From assembly GCA_961205875.1 (NCBI GenBank), contig OY540820.1, forward strand, positions 5,146,001 through 5,210,000: a stretch of DNA of 64,000 bases, written 5' to 3'. The position numbers and the translations under genes were made by a program. The stretch is from Sialis fuliginosa. Lineage: Eukaryota > Arthropoda > Insecta > Megaloptera > Sialidae. Below, piece by piece: positions 22,516 through 34,604 of this stretch (positions are counted from its first letter, which is position 1; each line of letters opens with the position of its first letter). The notes below the pieces were generated by a model. The model saw nothing but the letters and a program-made list of their open reading frames with translations. It did no database searches and was not told the origin of the DNA.

Positions 22516-22677
22516 TCACTTATTAGGCGATTCATATTTTCAGGTCGCTTTAACAAACCTTTAATGATGATGTCAGTTTTCATAATTCCCCTATAAACAA
22601 ATAAGTTATTTAGTTGCAAGCTTGTTTCACTTTTACCTCATTTTTTGGTGTTTCAAATTTACCCCGCTCGACCCTAT
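22516..22677. repeat. Inverted-repeat arm M, left
   Basis: An inverted copy of 23528-23691: CATCACTTATTAGGCGATTC, GTTTCACTTTTACC and CCCCGCTCGACCCTATA. The well-defined edge faces inward. Confidence 0.7.
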
Positions 22678-23527
22678 AGTGGAATTACATATAAAACAGA
22701 AAATATCAAAGAGTTTGATATAAAATATTGTTGCCGAAAAATAAAAAAAATAAACTTTCAAATTGATTCCAAACAAAAATAAAAACACCACAAAACTACC
22801 CTCCTCTTCCAATATCCATGCGTGTAAATGCATCACAAACCCGCCAAAAACAAGAGGTGGCTACCGGCGCTATTTGGTTTAATAATTAATAGAATTTCGG
22901 CGAAGTTGTGTTAATACTGTGACAGAATAGCTTTGTGAAAGGACGAGGCAATATTAAAACATAATTAAACCACTTCTAGAGGTACGGCCCATTGTCGTCG
23001 CGCGCTACGCTATCGTTGTCGTTGCTGTACGCTAAACACGTAATTGTTTTCTGCGCGGAAACACCAAACTAACCCCTACCAAAACAGCACCGCCACGCCG
23101 TCCGTCTGTGTCACAGGATCTAGGAAAATACACCGAAAACAATTTCATCGAAATACAATCTACCCAAAAGAGTAATACGGTCAAAAATGAAAATCCCTAA
23201 AAATCTGTTTAATGTAATCTAGAGATAAAAAAAATATTGTAGAACATTTTTTCATGCTTCAAAAGTTTATCCCGACCCCAAAATATCAAATATAAAAAAA
23301 TGTACTTTTCAAACGCTCCCAGTTGCGTGATGTCATAATCCAGTATTGAAATGTCAGTCAATGCTTAAATATACAAATATACAAGTGAAAACGCACGAAA
23401 AATAATTAGTTATAAATATTATTTCGTACCTTGTTGTAATAAGTCAACTTAAAAAACTCCTAGAAATAGATTTATAACTGTACCAGAAGGAAACTAAAGA
23501 AAACATTAAAAGTAAGGTTATTCTATA
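22678..23527. other. Spacer between M arms, with a GC-richer island
   Basis: The zone 22980-23115 (CGTCGCGCGCTACGCTATCG, GCACCGCCACGCCGTCCGTC) is distinctly richer in CpG than its surroundings and is not related to any repeat here. It could be a captured promoter or an exon scrap. No open frame with clear splice sites was found. Confidence 0.35.
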
Positions 23528-23691
23528 TAGGGTCGAGCGGGGTAAATATGAAACACCAAAAAAAATGGGGTAAAAGTGAAACAAGCTTGTAACTAAAAAA
23601 CTAATTTGTTTATAGGAGAATTATAAAAACTGACATCATAATTAAAGGTTTGTTAAAGCGACCTGAAAATATGAATCGCCTAATAAGTGAT
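23528..23691. repeat. Inverted-repeat arm M, right
   Basis: Starts TATAGGGTCGAGCGGGG and pairs with 22516-22677 across about 850 bp. Confidence 0.7.
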
Positions 23692-23880
23692 TTCCTGTTA
23701 GTCGATGTGAAAACCTGAGACCTGGTCACTCTATTTATGTATTATTTTCAGTACCCCGCCACTGTTCCACTGTACATATATGTATATACTCAGGGGCGAC
23801 GACTTGTTAAAAATATTGGGGGGGCTCAATTTTTTGAACTCCCTTTTCCCTTATATAAGACAAAATAATAATACTATGTA

Positions 23881-23899
23881 CCCCCCCCCCCCCCCCCCC
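23881..23899. repeat. Poly-C run
   Basis: About nineteen consecutive C inside X. Length may be unreliable in assemblies. Confidence 0.8.
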
Positions 23900-24538
23900 A
23901 GAAAGTTGACGTTAGAAAATTTTTTCATAAACAATTTTTTTTTACATTTTCATTTAAATAATAATTTTATTTATTAACCTAAAAAACAGCCAAGTCAGGT
24001 CTGTATTAAGGAAAATTTTGAAACATATTTATAAAATTAATTATATTTTAGATATCAAAAATTATGATATTTAATCAAATAAAATGCATTTAAAGTGACA
24101 TACATTTATGGGGTTGGAATGATTAGTAAAACCTTATGGAATGGGTTGAGAAGTACATAAACTTAAAAAATGCCCCATGTCTAAAGTTTTTATTAAAGTT
24201 ATTTATATATATTATATATTTATAAAATTAATATAATTAATTTAAAAAAATATGTTTCAGACTTAAATTTTTCCGTAATACAGACCTGATCTAATTAATT
24301 TGTATACTATATGATCGACTATTAAAATATCTACAATTCTGCAAATCATTACGTTTTATTGTACCTTTATTTGTAATTTGTGTACAAAATAAATGTTTAT
24401 ATTTTATATATTTCACTTGCCTAAACGATTAACTTTCCAAAAATCTCCATAATTCTAATAATTTTTCATTATGACAACATTATTTTACAAAATATACTCA
24501 CTAACATATTGGCAACCTATAAATTAATCCGTTAAATC

Positions 24539-24876
24539 TTATGCCCGGTATCATAAAGGACCTAACAAATTTGTTAGCTAACAAACACTTTCAACTGAGA
24601 TATCAAACTTATATGACAGTTCTTTTGGAGTTTGATGATGACTTTGACAAGTTTCGCGCACGCGTTGAAGGTAAATACAAACGGTATTAAAACAGTGGTG
24701 ATGTTATGAAAATTATTTTGTACGGTCAAAGATGCCAACTGTGTTACAATTAGTTGAAGTGTCACTGCTCTAAATTCCATAACTAATCCATAGATACTAG
24801 TACAGTATTAATACCCCATTTGAATGTAATTGCTAGCTAACAAATTTTGTTAGGTCCTTTATAATACCGGGCATTA
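24539..24876. mobile_element. PIF/Harbinger-like MITE N1
   Basis: Element 24542-24873 (332 bp) ends TGCCCGGTATCATAAAGGAC and, inverted, TGCCCGGTATTATAAAGGAC, flanked by TTA on both sides. A 3-bp TTA/TAA duplication is the signature of PIF/Harbinger targets. It is nearly identical to N2. The minus-strand 68-codon frame is shared with N2 because the element is shared; there is no evidence that it is a protein. Confidence 0.85.
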
Positions 24877-24948
24877 ATGTATAAAAACTTAAATATTCAT
24901 CATTTATTGGGGGGGGGGGCTCATGGAGTCGGCGCCCCTGTATATACC

Positions 24949-25272
24949 CACTCTCTAGTCCCGTTCACATTCCACCGTGAACAACCCAGACCCAGTAGTC
25001 TCTTGTACTGATAGTAGATCGCACGTGGCGTATACAGTTTGTAGAAGCACTTAAGTTTCAATTCTCTACAATACTTTATAAAGAATTATGTGTCTTGATT
25101 AGATGTCGAGCAACGTGTGTTAAACATTAAGATCCAATGAACAAGTTCAAATCAAAAAGTGCATGTATGAATACAAATTTGTTGTTTTCAAATTTTTAAT
25201 AATATTGATGTCGTAAGCATTATTATTATTACAGTAATTACAACGATTGACTGAAAACAAAACTTTGTATTG
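24949..25272. other. Unique DNA, slightly GC-richer at the left
   Basis: 24955-25045 (CATTCCACCGTGAACAACCC and GATCGCACGTGGCGTATAC) is single-copy here. No frame supported. Confidence 0.35.
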
Positions 25273-26116
25273 GGTATACACATAGACATAGAGAATGGAC
25301 AGTGCATTCTGTATTTACACAATGGTGTAATATCTGTTCAAAAAGTGAGAGAGAGATGCAGTGTAGTTTGGACTATATCTATATCTTTTTCTAAGATCCT
25401 GATTGGTAGCTTACTATAGTTCAGTGTAGTATTTCTATCAGATATATTTTTGTATTTCTATCTTGTGATTTTTGTGCAATAAGTTTTTTATTAGAAAAGT
25501 AAATAATATAAACAATTAACATACTATAATGGTTCATATTTCATCGAGGAAATTAAAAAAAAAAAACATCAATTGATGTGATAGAAATTTGCAAAATTAT
25601 GAACGGATATTCCGGGAAAATAACATTTTTGCTACCAAAAATATTAAATATATATTAATAAAAAATAGTTTTAAATCAATTCCCATGTGGTTGCTACAAA
25701 ATGATGAGGTGTATTGCTACACTTACAAACAGCACATACAAGATTTACTTAACAAAATTTTAAATATTTTTTTTGATATTAGAACAAGATATTAAAATTG
25801 GTTAAAAAATTTCGAAATTTATATTATTTAGAAATCAATAATTGTTTCTTTTTTTAAATAAAATTTTTTATAACGTTAATTATTTTAACCTCTTTATATA
25901 CATAGTATAATAATATCATATATTAATCAACAGTAGATTATTATATTATGATAATATCTATGAATATTTTAATGTTCGGGACTAAGAATGAAATAGTTAC
26001 ACTCCTGTTTAAAAAAAGGACAAGTATATTCCAAACCTGTTTCTAACTCTTTTTTTTGACACGGCTCTGTGTTCGAGTCAGATGCGTGGTCCATTTTCTA
26101 TGTCTATGGGTATACA
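25273..26116. mobile_element. hAT-like element BB, perfect 8-bp duplication
   Basis: Element 25281-26108 (828 bp) ends CATAGACATAGAGAATGGAC and, inverted, CATAGACATAGAAAATGGAC. GGTATACA at 25273-25280 and 26109-26116 is a perfect 8-bp duplication. The ends depart from the CAG-type hAT ends but the duplication length fits hAT. The inner 68-codon frame at 25589-25795 is AT-rich and not recognisable. Confidence 0.8.
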
Positions 26117-27354
26117 TATGTATATGTGACGGAAAATGACTTATAAAGTAGGTTTTATAATGTGATTTAGATTCAAAATAAAAGAATCATATTTAGGGAT
26201 GTACCGGAATTTGATTTTTCAATTTCGGCCGGAAAAGAAATCGCCAAATTTCACCAAAAAATTATAATTTCATTAAATTTTATATGGTGTTTCTTAAATA
26301 AATAGTAGAGAGGTAAAGTCTCTAAATGTTCTAACTTTTACAGTTTCGTAAGGTTGATTGTTTTAAATTGTTTGTTATCATACCATATATTAATCATATT
26401 TTGTCTATGGGAGGGGGGTCCAACAAATTTTGTATGGTCTTCGTTATAATTTTCATTGAATGTACTAATTAAAAGCTACATTCTCGAATTTTTCAGATTT
26501 TTTATATCGATAGTTTAGAAAATAGAAGGAAGGAACGCTCTAATAAAAAAGGTCCTAAAACAAAACAAAATTTTCCGAAAAACTCGTCGTGAGTCTCGGT
26601 TTTAAAAGACTGACTATAATTATAAGAAAATAAAACTACAGTTATATTTAACTCAATCGTTCCCAAGGTTTTTTTTTGTTACCGATATTGCTGATTTTTC
26701 TGTCATCAATTTATACCTATCTATGTATACTAAAACTTCAGAACGTTGGTAATTGCATTATTGATGTATTCAGTCGAATACTCGAAAATTAGTATGATTT
26801 CAAACCCATTCGATTTAAAATAATCTTACATCAAACGCAAAATCTTAACAAAAGCGCTCTGTTACATATATGTAACGCTGGGCACGATTGTCCATGAAAA
26901 ATTATATTTTAATTATGCGCTTGACATCAAGTTAGCAGCAGTAATTTAAAACGCGGTGCGCGATTTCTAAAAAAACAACAAATTATTGCAAAGCTGGGAG
27001 CTGTTTTCATTTAAAACAATAACTCAATTATCGCCGCAAGAAATTGTTTTTAAATAGTCTTGACTTAATAATTTAATAAAAAATAATTTTATTTTTTTAA
27101 TGGATTTATTGTCGGTGTTATGATAATCTCGGAATTGTGACCTAGTTTAATTATAGATATTTCAAGATTATTAAAATTATCCGTTTATGAGCTTAGATAC
27201 TTGCAAAAAAATACTATATAAAGAAAATTGAAAACAAGTAATACCGTACTGTAAAAGATATACAAACATACCTATTAGTCCTGGAGGCGGCGCGGGCGCG
27301 GCGACCAAAATTTGGACATCATAGCAGCCTACAAAATTTGTTAATTGGGATATA
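26117..27354. other. Mostly unique AT-rich DNA
   Basis: TAGGGATGTACCGGAATTTG at 26194 followed by TTCGGCCGGAAAAG looks like a solo hAT-like end. A small GC-rich tract, GGCGGCGCGGGCGCGGCG, lies at 27285-27302. No gene supported. Confidence 0.35.
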
Positions 27355-27896
27355 GAGTACGTTTACACAGCGCCGTTATTCCGGTTTTATTATAACCGAT
27401 GTAGTTAAACCATTTCAAGTGGTGCTGTTTACACATAAGTAACGTCAGCTGGAATTATAATTCTGATTTGAAATACGCTATAAGTTCGTTGGTGTACCAA
27501 CAAGAAATCTCAAAAATATTTCGTCTCTTTTATGTCCCACGAATCACGTTTCTTTTGTTTTCCATCTCTTCGTCTCAGGTGTTTTAACCATATTTTAACT
27601 GACGACGCTTTTTCCAATGTTAATGCGAAGTACATTACGATGAAATCCCTATACTCCGTAGATACTTATATTTTTTTAGGTTGGCTAAATAGGTATAACT
27701 ATGTCCATGCAGTTTACACGCATTTTTACTCCTGCTCTATTCCGGTTTACTTATGCTATTCCCGTAGACCAAGAGGAATAGCATAACTAAACCCGATTAG
27801 TTATGTCGGATGTAAAGTGCCGTTTACACGGATAAAACCGGTTTTATTACATCGGTTATAGTTAAACCGGAATAAAAGCGCTGTGTAAACGTACTC
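27355..27896. mobile_element. MITE P with long terminal inverted repeats
   Basis: Ends GAGTACGTTTACACAGCGCC and, inverted, GAGTACGTTTACACAGCGCT, continuing through TTCCGGTTTnAnTATAACCG for about 50 bp. Further subterminal words (GTTTACACG, CCGGTTTA) repeat inside. The flanks share ATAG/ATA only, so the duplication is unresolved. The 84-codon frame at 27532-27786 lies wholly inside and is not a gene. Confidence 0.8.
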
Positions 27897-28634
27897 ATAG
27901 AGAACTCAGCTAGATGAATCCTTAAATCTAAGAACGATATCTTTAGATACGGCAGCATTTCAGTTTACAACAAATTAAAAAATATTAAAACAAACACCAC
28001 CGATTATATTTTCTAAGGCGGAGCTTATATAGTTGCATCATATTAAATAAAAACACAAATATACGTCCATTTCATTAATTAATTTTATATCAAGTTTAAC
28101 ATATATATTTAAATACTAAAATGAAAAAGAAAAAAAATCTAATGGGTGAAAAGTTCGATAAACCCCGTCTTTCGCATTTATAAACCGAACACCTTTTATT
28201 TTCATCATTTTTTTTAAATTCTAAGTTTCAGAAATATTCACATGGTGAGTTTGATCAAAAACGTCAATAAAATATATTGAAGGCAATACATATCCACTCT
28301 ACTTTACATAACTCATTTAAAATAAAAATGACATGCATCTTTGTACAAATGTTCACCCTGTTTTAAAGAAAACTTTCTTAAATAAATGTGTCTGAATAAG
28401 ACACCATGATATCCACACTCAACTTTATCTGTGTTGTTACTTTTTTATATTCTTATTTTGTTGTTGTTGTTACAATTGCACTGAACGTATGAAAGTGTCG
28501 ATACGTTATACAAATGTGTTTAATTTAGAAGTACCTAAATGTATTGCAAAACTTTCAACTAAACAAGAATTTGTACTTATTATTATTATATTTAACAAGA
28601 ACAAAACTTTTGATAGATTTTTAATTTTAGAAAA
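27897..28634. other. Unique AT-rich DNA
   Basis: Nothing recognised. Confidence 0.4.
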
Positions 28635-28730
28635 AGGTAGGATTTTTAATTAAATATACTGAATTAGAAATTTGTGTTGATATTTGATTATTACAATTTC
28701 TGAATATTAATCTATATACAATATACATAT
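28635..28730 (+). mobile_element. Family A fragment A5
   Basis: TTAATTAAATATACTGAATT to TGAATATTAATCTATATACA, cut off where foldback F1 begins, so F1 is the younger insertion or marks the breakpoint. Confidence 0.7.
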
Positions 28731-29475
28731 GAGGCGTTTATTTTGAATGTGGCCTAAGTCCATTTATGTTTAAACTGAGATATTTAAGAGTTTGCGTTTC
28801 AATAAAATTAAAAATATACGTGTAAGATATCATTGATTAAGTGTTACTAAGAGAGTTAAATTTACCATTAGTATTAAAATAACCCCAATTATTGAATGAA
28901 TAATATGTGTTTTTTTTACCACAAATGGATTTAAGCCACTTTCAAAATTAACAATTACATTTGTTATAAATTTAAAAGAACTCTGTTGTAACTTAAAATG
29001 CTTCAAATTGAAAAAAAAAACACTCTCTTTATTTTATATTATTTCTTTATAACTCTTAAAAAATTTATACAATTTAGGAAATCTTAGTATGTATATAGAA
29101 AACTATGGATTTTTAGGGAAAATATTTGGTACAAAAGTTTCAGGATTTAGAGAGGCAAAATCAATGGAGGTAACAATTTTAACCTTGAATGGAGGTTTGA
29201 AGGTAATTTTGGGGTCAGCAAATTTTTTTCAAAGGAGACCTATTTTTTTTAAATTCGTATTTTTCAGAAAAAAAACAACTTTTGTCTAAAAAAATTTCAG
29301 ACAAGTTATTTCAATTTTTCTGCAAAATACAAATTTGCAAAAAAATAACTAAGTTTCCATTTAAAAAAAATTTGTTGACCCCAAAATGACCTTAAAACCT
29401 CCACTCAAGATCAAAATTATTGCCTTCATTAGGTTTGCCCTGCCAGATCCTAAATCTTTTGTACCCATTATTCAT
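28731..29475 (+). mobile_element. Foldback F1 (right end missing)
   Basis: Starts GAGGCGTTTATTTTGAATG and TGGCCTAAGTCCATTTATG. The inner inverted pair includes TTTGAAGGTAATTTTGGGGT (left) against GACCCCAAAATGACCTTAAA (right). The 66-codon frame at 29089-29289 recurs in the minus-strand arm of F2 but is a by-product of the arms. Confidence 0.75.
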
Positions 29476-30486
29476 AATTTCAAATTTTCATTTAAACATT
29501 TTAACCCTTTCGTTGCAATATTCGAATATTTTTTTAATTTGCAATGAAATATATAAATAAAAATTTGAAATTATCATGTTTTTTTTTAGTTTTCTATAAT
29601 ACACTAAAATTTATTCAATAGAAATAAAAATCTTAAATAATTAATGGGGTGGGGATAAACGGTTTCACTTGTTCGAATTTTGCCTGTATTATTATAACCA
29701 TTTTACACATTTTCATAGGGGTATTTCACCCCCTCAAACTGTTTTACCGCAGCTAAAATAACTTTTTTCTTACTACCCTTGACTCCCTCTAACTATATAC
29801 AAAATTTGAATTCGATACGATTGTATCACTTGAAAAGGTTCCCTTGTCAGTAGTAGACGATTAAAAAATCAATTGTTGAGCTCTCCATTTTAAACTAAAA
29901 CAAAACAACATAGTTTAGCCCAAATGGCAGCTGGTGTTTTTAATTTCCAATTGTTTGTAAAAGTAAACTTAATACATCTAAAGCATTGAACTGTTTTTTT
30001 TTTAGAATTCCACCTAAGCGCGTTGGAGCTGTTACAATTCTATTAAAGTTTCACTTCTTTTAAACGATCAAACTTTTTTCAGCTGCCCAGTGAGTTTTCT
30101 CATTTCGCTACGGTAAATTTAATCTGGAAGGGATATTACTTGTCAACATCTGCTCTGTGGAGACAATTAGTTAAACTACAGCTCGTGACATATTTACTAA
30201 TACATGTCTATTGATATTTTATAAAAACCTAGACCTTACTTAAATAATAATCCAGTGCTCCAGTTTTTGTTCCAAATCAGAATTTTTACGGTTCGAACCA
30301 TTTTGAAACCTTAGAAATATCCAAAAGTTAAAATTAATGGTTATTAATAAATTCACAATTTTCAAATTTTGTATAGTTTATATTTTTTATTTATATTACA
30401 ATATAGTTTTTTTTTTTTTTTTAAACGATTCGTACTTTTAAGACTTCAACAGTTATATACCTACACACAATAAAAGCGCTACCTAA
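29476..30486. other. Unique AT-rich DNA
   Basis: Contains a 17-18 base T run near 30405. No gene supported. Confidence 0.35.
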
Positions 30487-30678
30487 CCCGACAATAAATC
30501 AGTGGCAGATATGGACCATACATTCTTCAAGTGTCCCAGACACAACAAGGAAAGGAAAAGTTTAAAAGAAAAATTACAAATAGAAAATGTTACCCCTACA
30601 CTGAAAAGTATTCTGATAGAACAAAAGAACTACAAATTCATCATGGAGTTCATAATGGACGCAAAATTAAATATCTAA
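30487..30678 (+). pseudogene. LINE ORF2 C-terminal fragment
   Basis: An open stretch of 63 codons, P-D-N-K-S-V then ADMDHTFFKCPRHNKERKSL, ending MEFIMDAKLNI and a TAA stop. The A-D-x-x-H-x-x-F-x-C-P-x-x-x-x-x-R-x-x-L pattern followed by a short helix-rich tail is the usual extreme C-terminus of ORF2 in R1/Jockey-group LINEs, downstream of the reverse transcriptase. The reverse transcriptase and endonuclease are absent, so the insertion is severely 5'-truncated. An in-frame stop lies directly upstream at 30484. Family is inferred from this tail only. Confidence 0.65.
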
Positions 30679-30815
30679 AATACCCCTCAATGTTTTAAAA
30701 CCTAAGTAGCCCCCCCTTCTCAATCCTATGTACATGGCCACCCTGTTTGTGCACACCAGCTATGATCGGCCCATAAGCACATCCCCATTCCACCTTGTGT
30801 CTTATATAACTAATT
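30679..30815 (+). mobile_element. Probable 3' untranslated tail of the LINE fragment
   Basis: Follows the stop codon and is GC-richer than the surroundings (TATGTACATGGCCACCCTG, GCCCATAAGCACATCCCC). The exact 3' end and target duplication are not clear. Confidence 0.45.
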
Positions 30816-31135
30816 TTTTTATTGAACCAATGACCTTAAATCTCGAAAACAAAAATTAAATTATAAACAGACATTGCGTTTTATGAGAAAAAAAAACGTT
30901 TTAAAAATTTACAAAAAATGATAGAAATGATATATTTTCTACCAATCTATCAAAATTCAACTCCTTGCAATCTCTTTTTCTCAACATCCCTCTCTTCACA
31001 CCTTCCATACTTCAACGATCGATCTCCATCAGATAACATGCATAGAAATGCGCATTTTTCCGCGCGTTGCACTTTAAAATTATCATTTCAATTGATAACA
31101 GTGGCAGCCAGTAGAAAAATACAAAAATAGTTTGC
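30816..31135. other. Unique AT-rich DNA
   Basis: The 70-codon frame at 30918-31130 has no recognisable domain and abuts a C copy. Confidence 0.35.
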
Positions 31136-31462
31136 TTCCTCTACATCTTTTCGTCTGTCTATGTGTATGTCCTCTGAATCCTTGTCACACGAATAATTTA
31201 TGAATCACTGAACCGATATTAATCAAACTTGGTCGATCCCATTTCAAAATCATCAAAATTGTGTGTAAGAGGGAGGGGTGACACCTCAAATTATTTATTG
31301 TTTCAAAATATCTCAAGAACGACGCATGTTACGTGAAAATTTTATAGATTTTTTTTGTAGAGCATTCAATTTCCTATGTAGGTATACAACATTTGTTGTA
31401 AAATATTCCCTTATAAAGATTTATCTCAATTTGCTTTAAAAAATCATCTTATTTTTAATTGA
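31136..31462 (-). mobile_element. Repeat family C, copy C4 (right half)
   Basis: A minus-strand copy from the GCTTCCTC end through GAATCCTTGTCACACGAATA, TGTGTAAGAGGGAGGGGTGA and AATATCTCAAGAACGACGCA. The left half of the element is missing. Confidence 0.75.
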
Positions 31463-31519
31463 TATTTACTTTATCATAGGTATAATGGAAATTTATATTT
31501 TTTATAACTGTATCTTAAT

Positions 31520-31841
31520 CAGGGCTTCGAGCCGTTATTTTTTTCATTTCGGTTTTTGTTCCGGTTCGAGTAAAAAAATATACTACGGTTCGGTTCCGGT
31601 TTTCGTTTTGCAAAAAATAACGTTTTTCCGGTTTTCCGGTTTTCGGTTCAGCTCCGAGTGATTAATTAAAAAAAAATATTTGTATTAAAAAAGAAAAATT
31701 TACCATGATTTTGAATATTTTATGGTACTTGTATGATAGTCCGAACGACAATTGAAGTGGGAAATAAGATCATGTTAACGCGCGTATTTTAACATGTACT
31801 GAACCGTAAAAACCGATATTCGGTTCCGGTTCGAAGCACTG
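31520..31841. mobile_element. hAT-like MITE S2 with CGGTTCCGG subterminal words
   Basis: Ends CAGGGCTTCGAGCCG and, inverted, CAGTGCTTCGAACCG. Flanks ATCTTAAT and ATCATTAA agree only in part, so the 8-bp duplication is uncertain. Words such as GGTTCCGGTT and TTTTCCGGTTTTC crowd both ends. Confidence 0.65.
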
Positions 31842-31854
31842 ATCATTAAGATCA

Positions 31855-32275
31855 AAAAACAAAATTTTTGCCCATCTTGAATTTTTCAGCATAATTAACA
31901 AAATTACTTACTCAAAAACCATTAAATTGTACAAAAGAAAAAAATGTTTATTTCGATCTATTGAAATTAAGATTATTTTAGATTTTTTTTACTATTACCT
32001 ACTATTCAATTTATTTTAGCAAAGAAATTCTCAAATAATTCCCCAAATATTTTTTTGTTCTTTTTCTCTGTTCATGGTTTTTGAGTAAAATATTTATGAA
32101 AGTCCAAAAACCTCTAATTATTTTGTTTGTAAATAAAATTTGATTCGGACAAAAAAATTTCTATAGATAAAAGCTGCTTATATTTTTCGTAGATTAAGAT
32201 ACAGTAATAAAAAATATAGGTAATTTCAAGATCAAATAAATATAATTATTGAAATATTTTTACATGAGACATTTT
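31855..32275 (+). mobile_element. Foldback I-related fragment
   Basis: Shares GGTTTnTGAGTAAAAnATT, the TTGAAAGTTCAAAA-like block and AATAAAAAATATAGG with 6300-6640. Confidence 0.45.
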
Positions 32276-34124
32276 TACCGTTTATTGGGATATCTATTAT
32301 TTCTTAGAACTTCAACTATAATATTTCAAAAGTAATAAACAAAACTGTAACATTTTAAAAATAATAATAAATATAATTTGTACAGTTCTTTGTGGTCCGC
32401 TACTGATTTCTTATGAAAAAAACGAGCATTTGAATAGTCTGGGCAAATCAGCGTCTTTACGATATGCAGGCAACTCAAGAAGCAAATGATGTGCAGCTAG
32501 CGAAGCACTCTGTACGGTAAACATACTGCACAGAATGTATACATTCACAAACGCTACACATTAACACTTTCATGCCGCACGATGATTTAAATATATCGTT
32601 GTCAATTTCCAAAAAGGAAAATTACATATGTCATTACAACATTTCCTTCCGAAGAAGGTGTGCAATGTTAAGTTCCCTCAATATTAACCCATTAACGCCC
32701 AAAAGAAAACAAAAACATGCAGAAGATTTTTGAAAATGAAATTAAGTACACATATTTAACTAAATATTACAACAAAAACTTTTTTTTTTATATTCAGAAA
32801 AAAAATAACTGTGTGTATTCGAGCGAGTAAATTAATGAAATATGAACCATATTTTGTGTGAGACTGCTCATTTTTATTAGATAAATTACATTTAAAAATC
32901 AAATTAGTTATTCCATATGATTTAAACAAAATTCTAAATCACATGTTTCAGTTGGATAGAATATATTAGCATATCATAGCCTCTATTCATATACAAATAA
33001 TTCGCAGCAATTAAAACACGTTTAAACACTCATGAAACTAATAATGTTTACAGATTTTGTTTGTTGCACTACTAGCATCTGATTTTTAAGGAAATATTGT
33101 AAATTAATATTCATACCATACACCCAGAAGTCAAGATCCATGTAAGGTCTACATAGTCCTCTAAAAAATTCAAGTTTCTAACTCAATGGAAAAATGAGTG
33201 TTTATTTTACAGATGTGGTAAAATTAAACAACGAATAATTCGTCCATTTTGCATTTTTTTTAAATTTTTTTTTTTGGCCACAACTTGTTTACATTTATTC
33301 CAATTATTTTTATATTTCAGATCAATAATCTATCTAACAAGATAAAAGAAGAACATTTCGGCGTTTACACATTGTTTATTTAAATGCATTTTCACCAATG
33401 AAAATTGACAAAACATAAAATGTTTTCAGTGTAACATTAGTTCCCGGTTGATCGCATATTTTTTCGTGTTGATTGCAGCCAATATCCGGTATCGTTTTGA
33501 CAAATTCCAATTTATATTTTTAATTGAAATTGGAACAAAAACGATAACACCTGCCACATTAACAGCGAAATGCGTCAACTATGAACAAAATGTCACAATT
33601 TTACACATTTTCACAGTAGATATAACAAGGTTTATTTGCTTATACCAGAAATTGTCAACAAATAATATTATGAAGCTGTAAAATTATTTACTGTAACTCT
33701 GTAACATCTAATTACACTAATTCACCAAAATATATATAAGTACATGTATAATCACAAAACACATTACCATTATTAATTAATGACGAACAAAAAATTACAA
33801 TACTTCTATTTTGTATTCTGTTTAATCAATACAATAATGAAAATGTTCTTTTTTTCTCTTTAATGGAATATCTGACACTACCATATTGAATTTAGAACTA
33901 CTGGCGTATCAAATTAATCGTTTAAATTCTAGGGTCACCCCTGTTATTCCAGTAACTCAGTACATATTAATGTGTACATAATTATGTATATATTAATATT
34001 TAATGATGCATACATTTAAGCATTCTAATTCACAGCTATCAATTGATTTTCTAATAGAACAATTAATTAAAACGCGCGCTATTTTAAATATAATGAAAAA
34101 TAGTGATGAGCATTAAAGAAAGAT
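32276..34124. other. Longest stretch without recognised repeats
   Basis: About 1.85 kb of AT-rich DNA. It contains the 77-codon frame at 33448-33681, which shows no domain, and no splice or promoter signal strong enough to call. Confidence 0.4.
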
Positions 34125-34462
34125 TTATGTCCGGTATCATAAAGGACCTAACAAATTTGTTAGCTAACAAGCACTTTCAACTGAGATATCAAACTTATAT
34201 GACAGTTCTTTTGGAGTTTGTTGATGACTTTGACAAGTTTCGCGCACGCGTTGAAGGTAAATACAAACGATATTAAAACAGTGTTGATGTTATGAAAATT
34301 ATTTTGTACGGTCAAAGATGCCAACTGTGTTACAATTAGTTGAAGTGTCACTGCTCTAAATTCCATAACTAATCCATAGATACTAGTACAGTATTAATAC
34401 CCCATTTGAATGTAATTGCTAGCTAACAAATTTTGTTAGGTCCTTTAAAATACCGGACATTA
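34125..34462. mobile_element. PIF/Harbinger-like MITE N2
   Basis: Element 34128-34459 (332 bp) ends TGTCCGGTATCATAAAGGAC and, inverted, TGTCCGGTATTTTAAAGGAC, with TTA on both sides. It differs from N1 at only a few positions, so both moved recently or were kept alike. Confidence 0.85.
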
Positions 34463-34504
34463 AGCATTAAAAAAACTAGGTTAGCATCAGCTGTAAAAAT
34501 CATC

Positions 34505-34563
34505 TATACTCTATTTTATTTAAGAATGCAACCACTGCATTCTTAAATGAAACAGAGTATAGT
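34505..34563. mobile_element. Small MITE B, internally deleted copy B2
   Basis: TATACTCTATTTTATTTAAG with ATGCA directly joined to the inverted half ACCACTGCATTCTTAAATG. The middle GACGGT portion is lost, leaving a 59-bp hairpin. Confidence 0.7.
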
Positions 34564-34604
34564 ATTTTTTTTAAACTTGCATAAGATTATTACAATTTCT
34601 TCAT

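Larger units (their letters stand above)
23783..24948. mobile_element. hAT-like element X, with nested N1
   Basis: Element 23791-24940 ends CAGGGGCGACGACT and, inverted, CAGGGGCGCCGACT. The flanks TATATACT and TATATACC form an 8-bp duplication with one mismatch. A run of about 19 C (23881-23899) and a run of about 11 G (24909-24919) lie near the ends, as in V1. Non-coding. N1 sits inside at 24542-24873. Confidence 0.8.

Noticed and set aside
30018-30180. Possible small exon from slightly higher GC
   Set aside because: No continuous frame beyond about 20 codons and no splice signals on either side.
24574-34366. Conserved 68-codon minus-strand frames in N1 and N2 starting MEFRAVTLQL
   Set aside because: The two copies are alike only because the whole 332-bp MITE is alike. 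There is no excess of silent change and no known domain.
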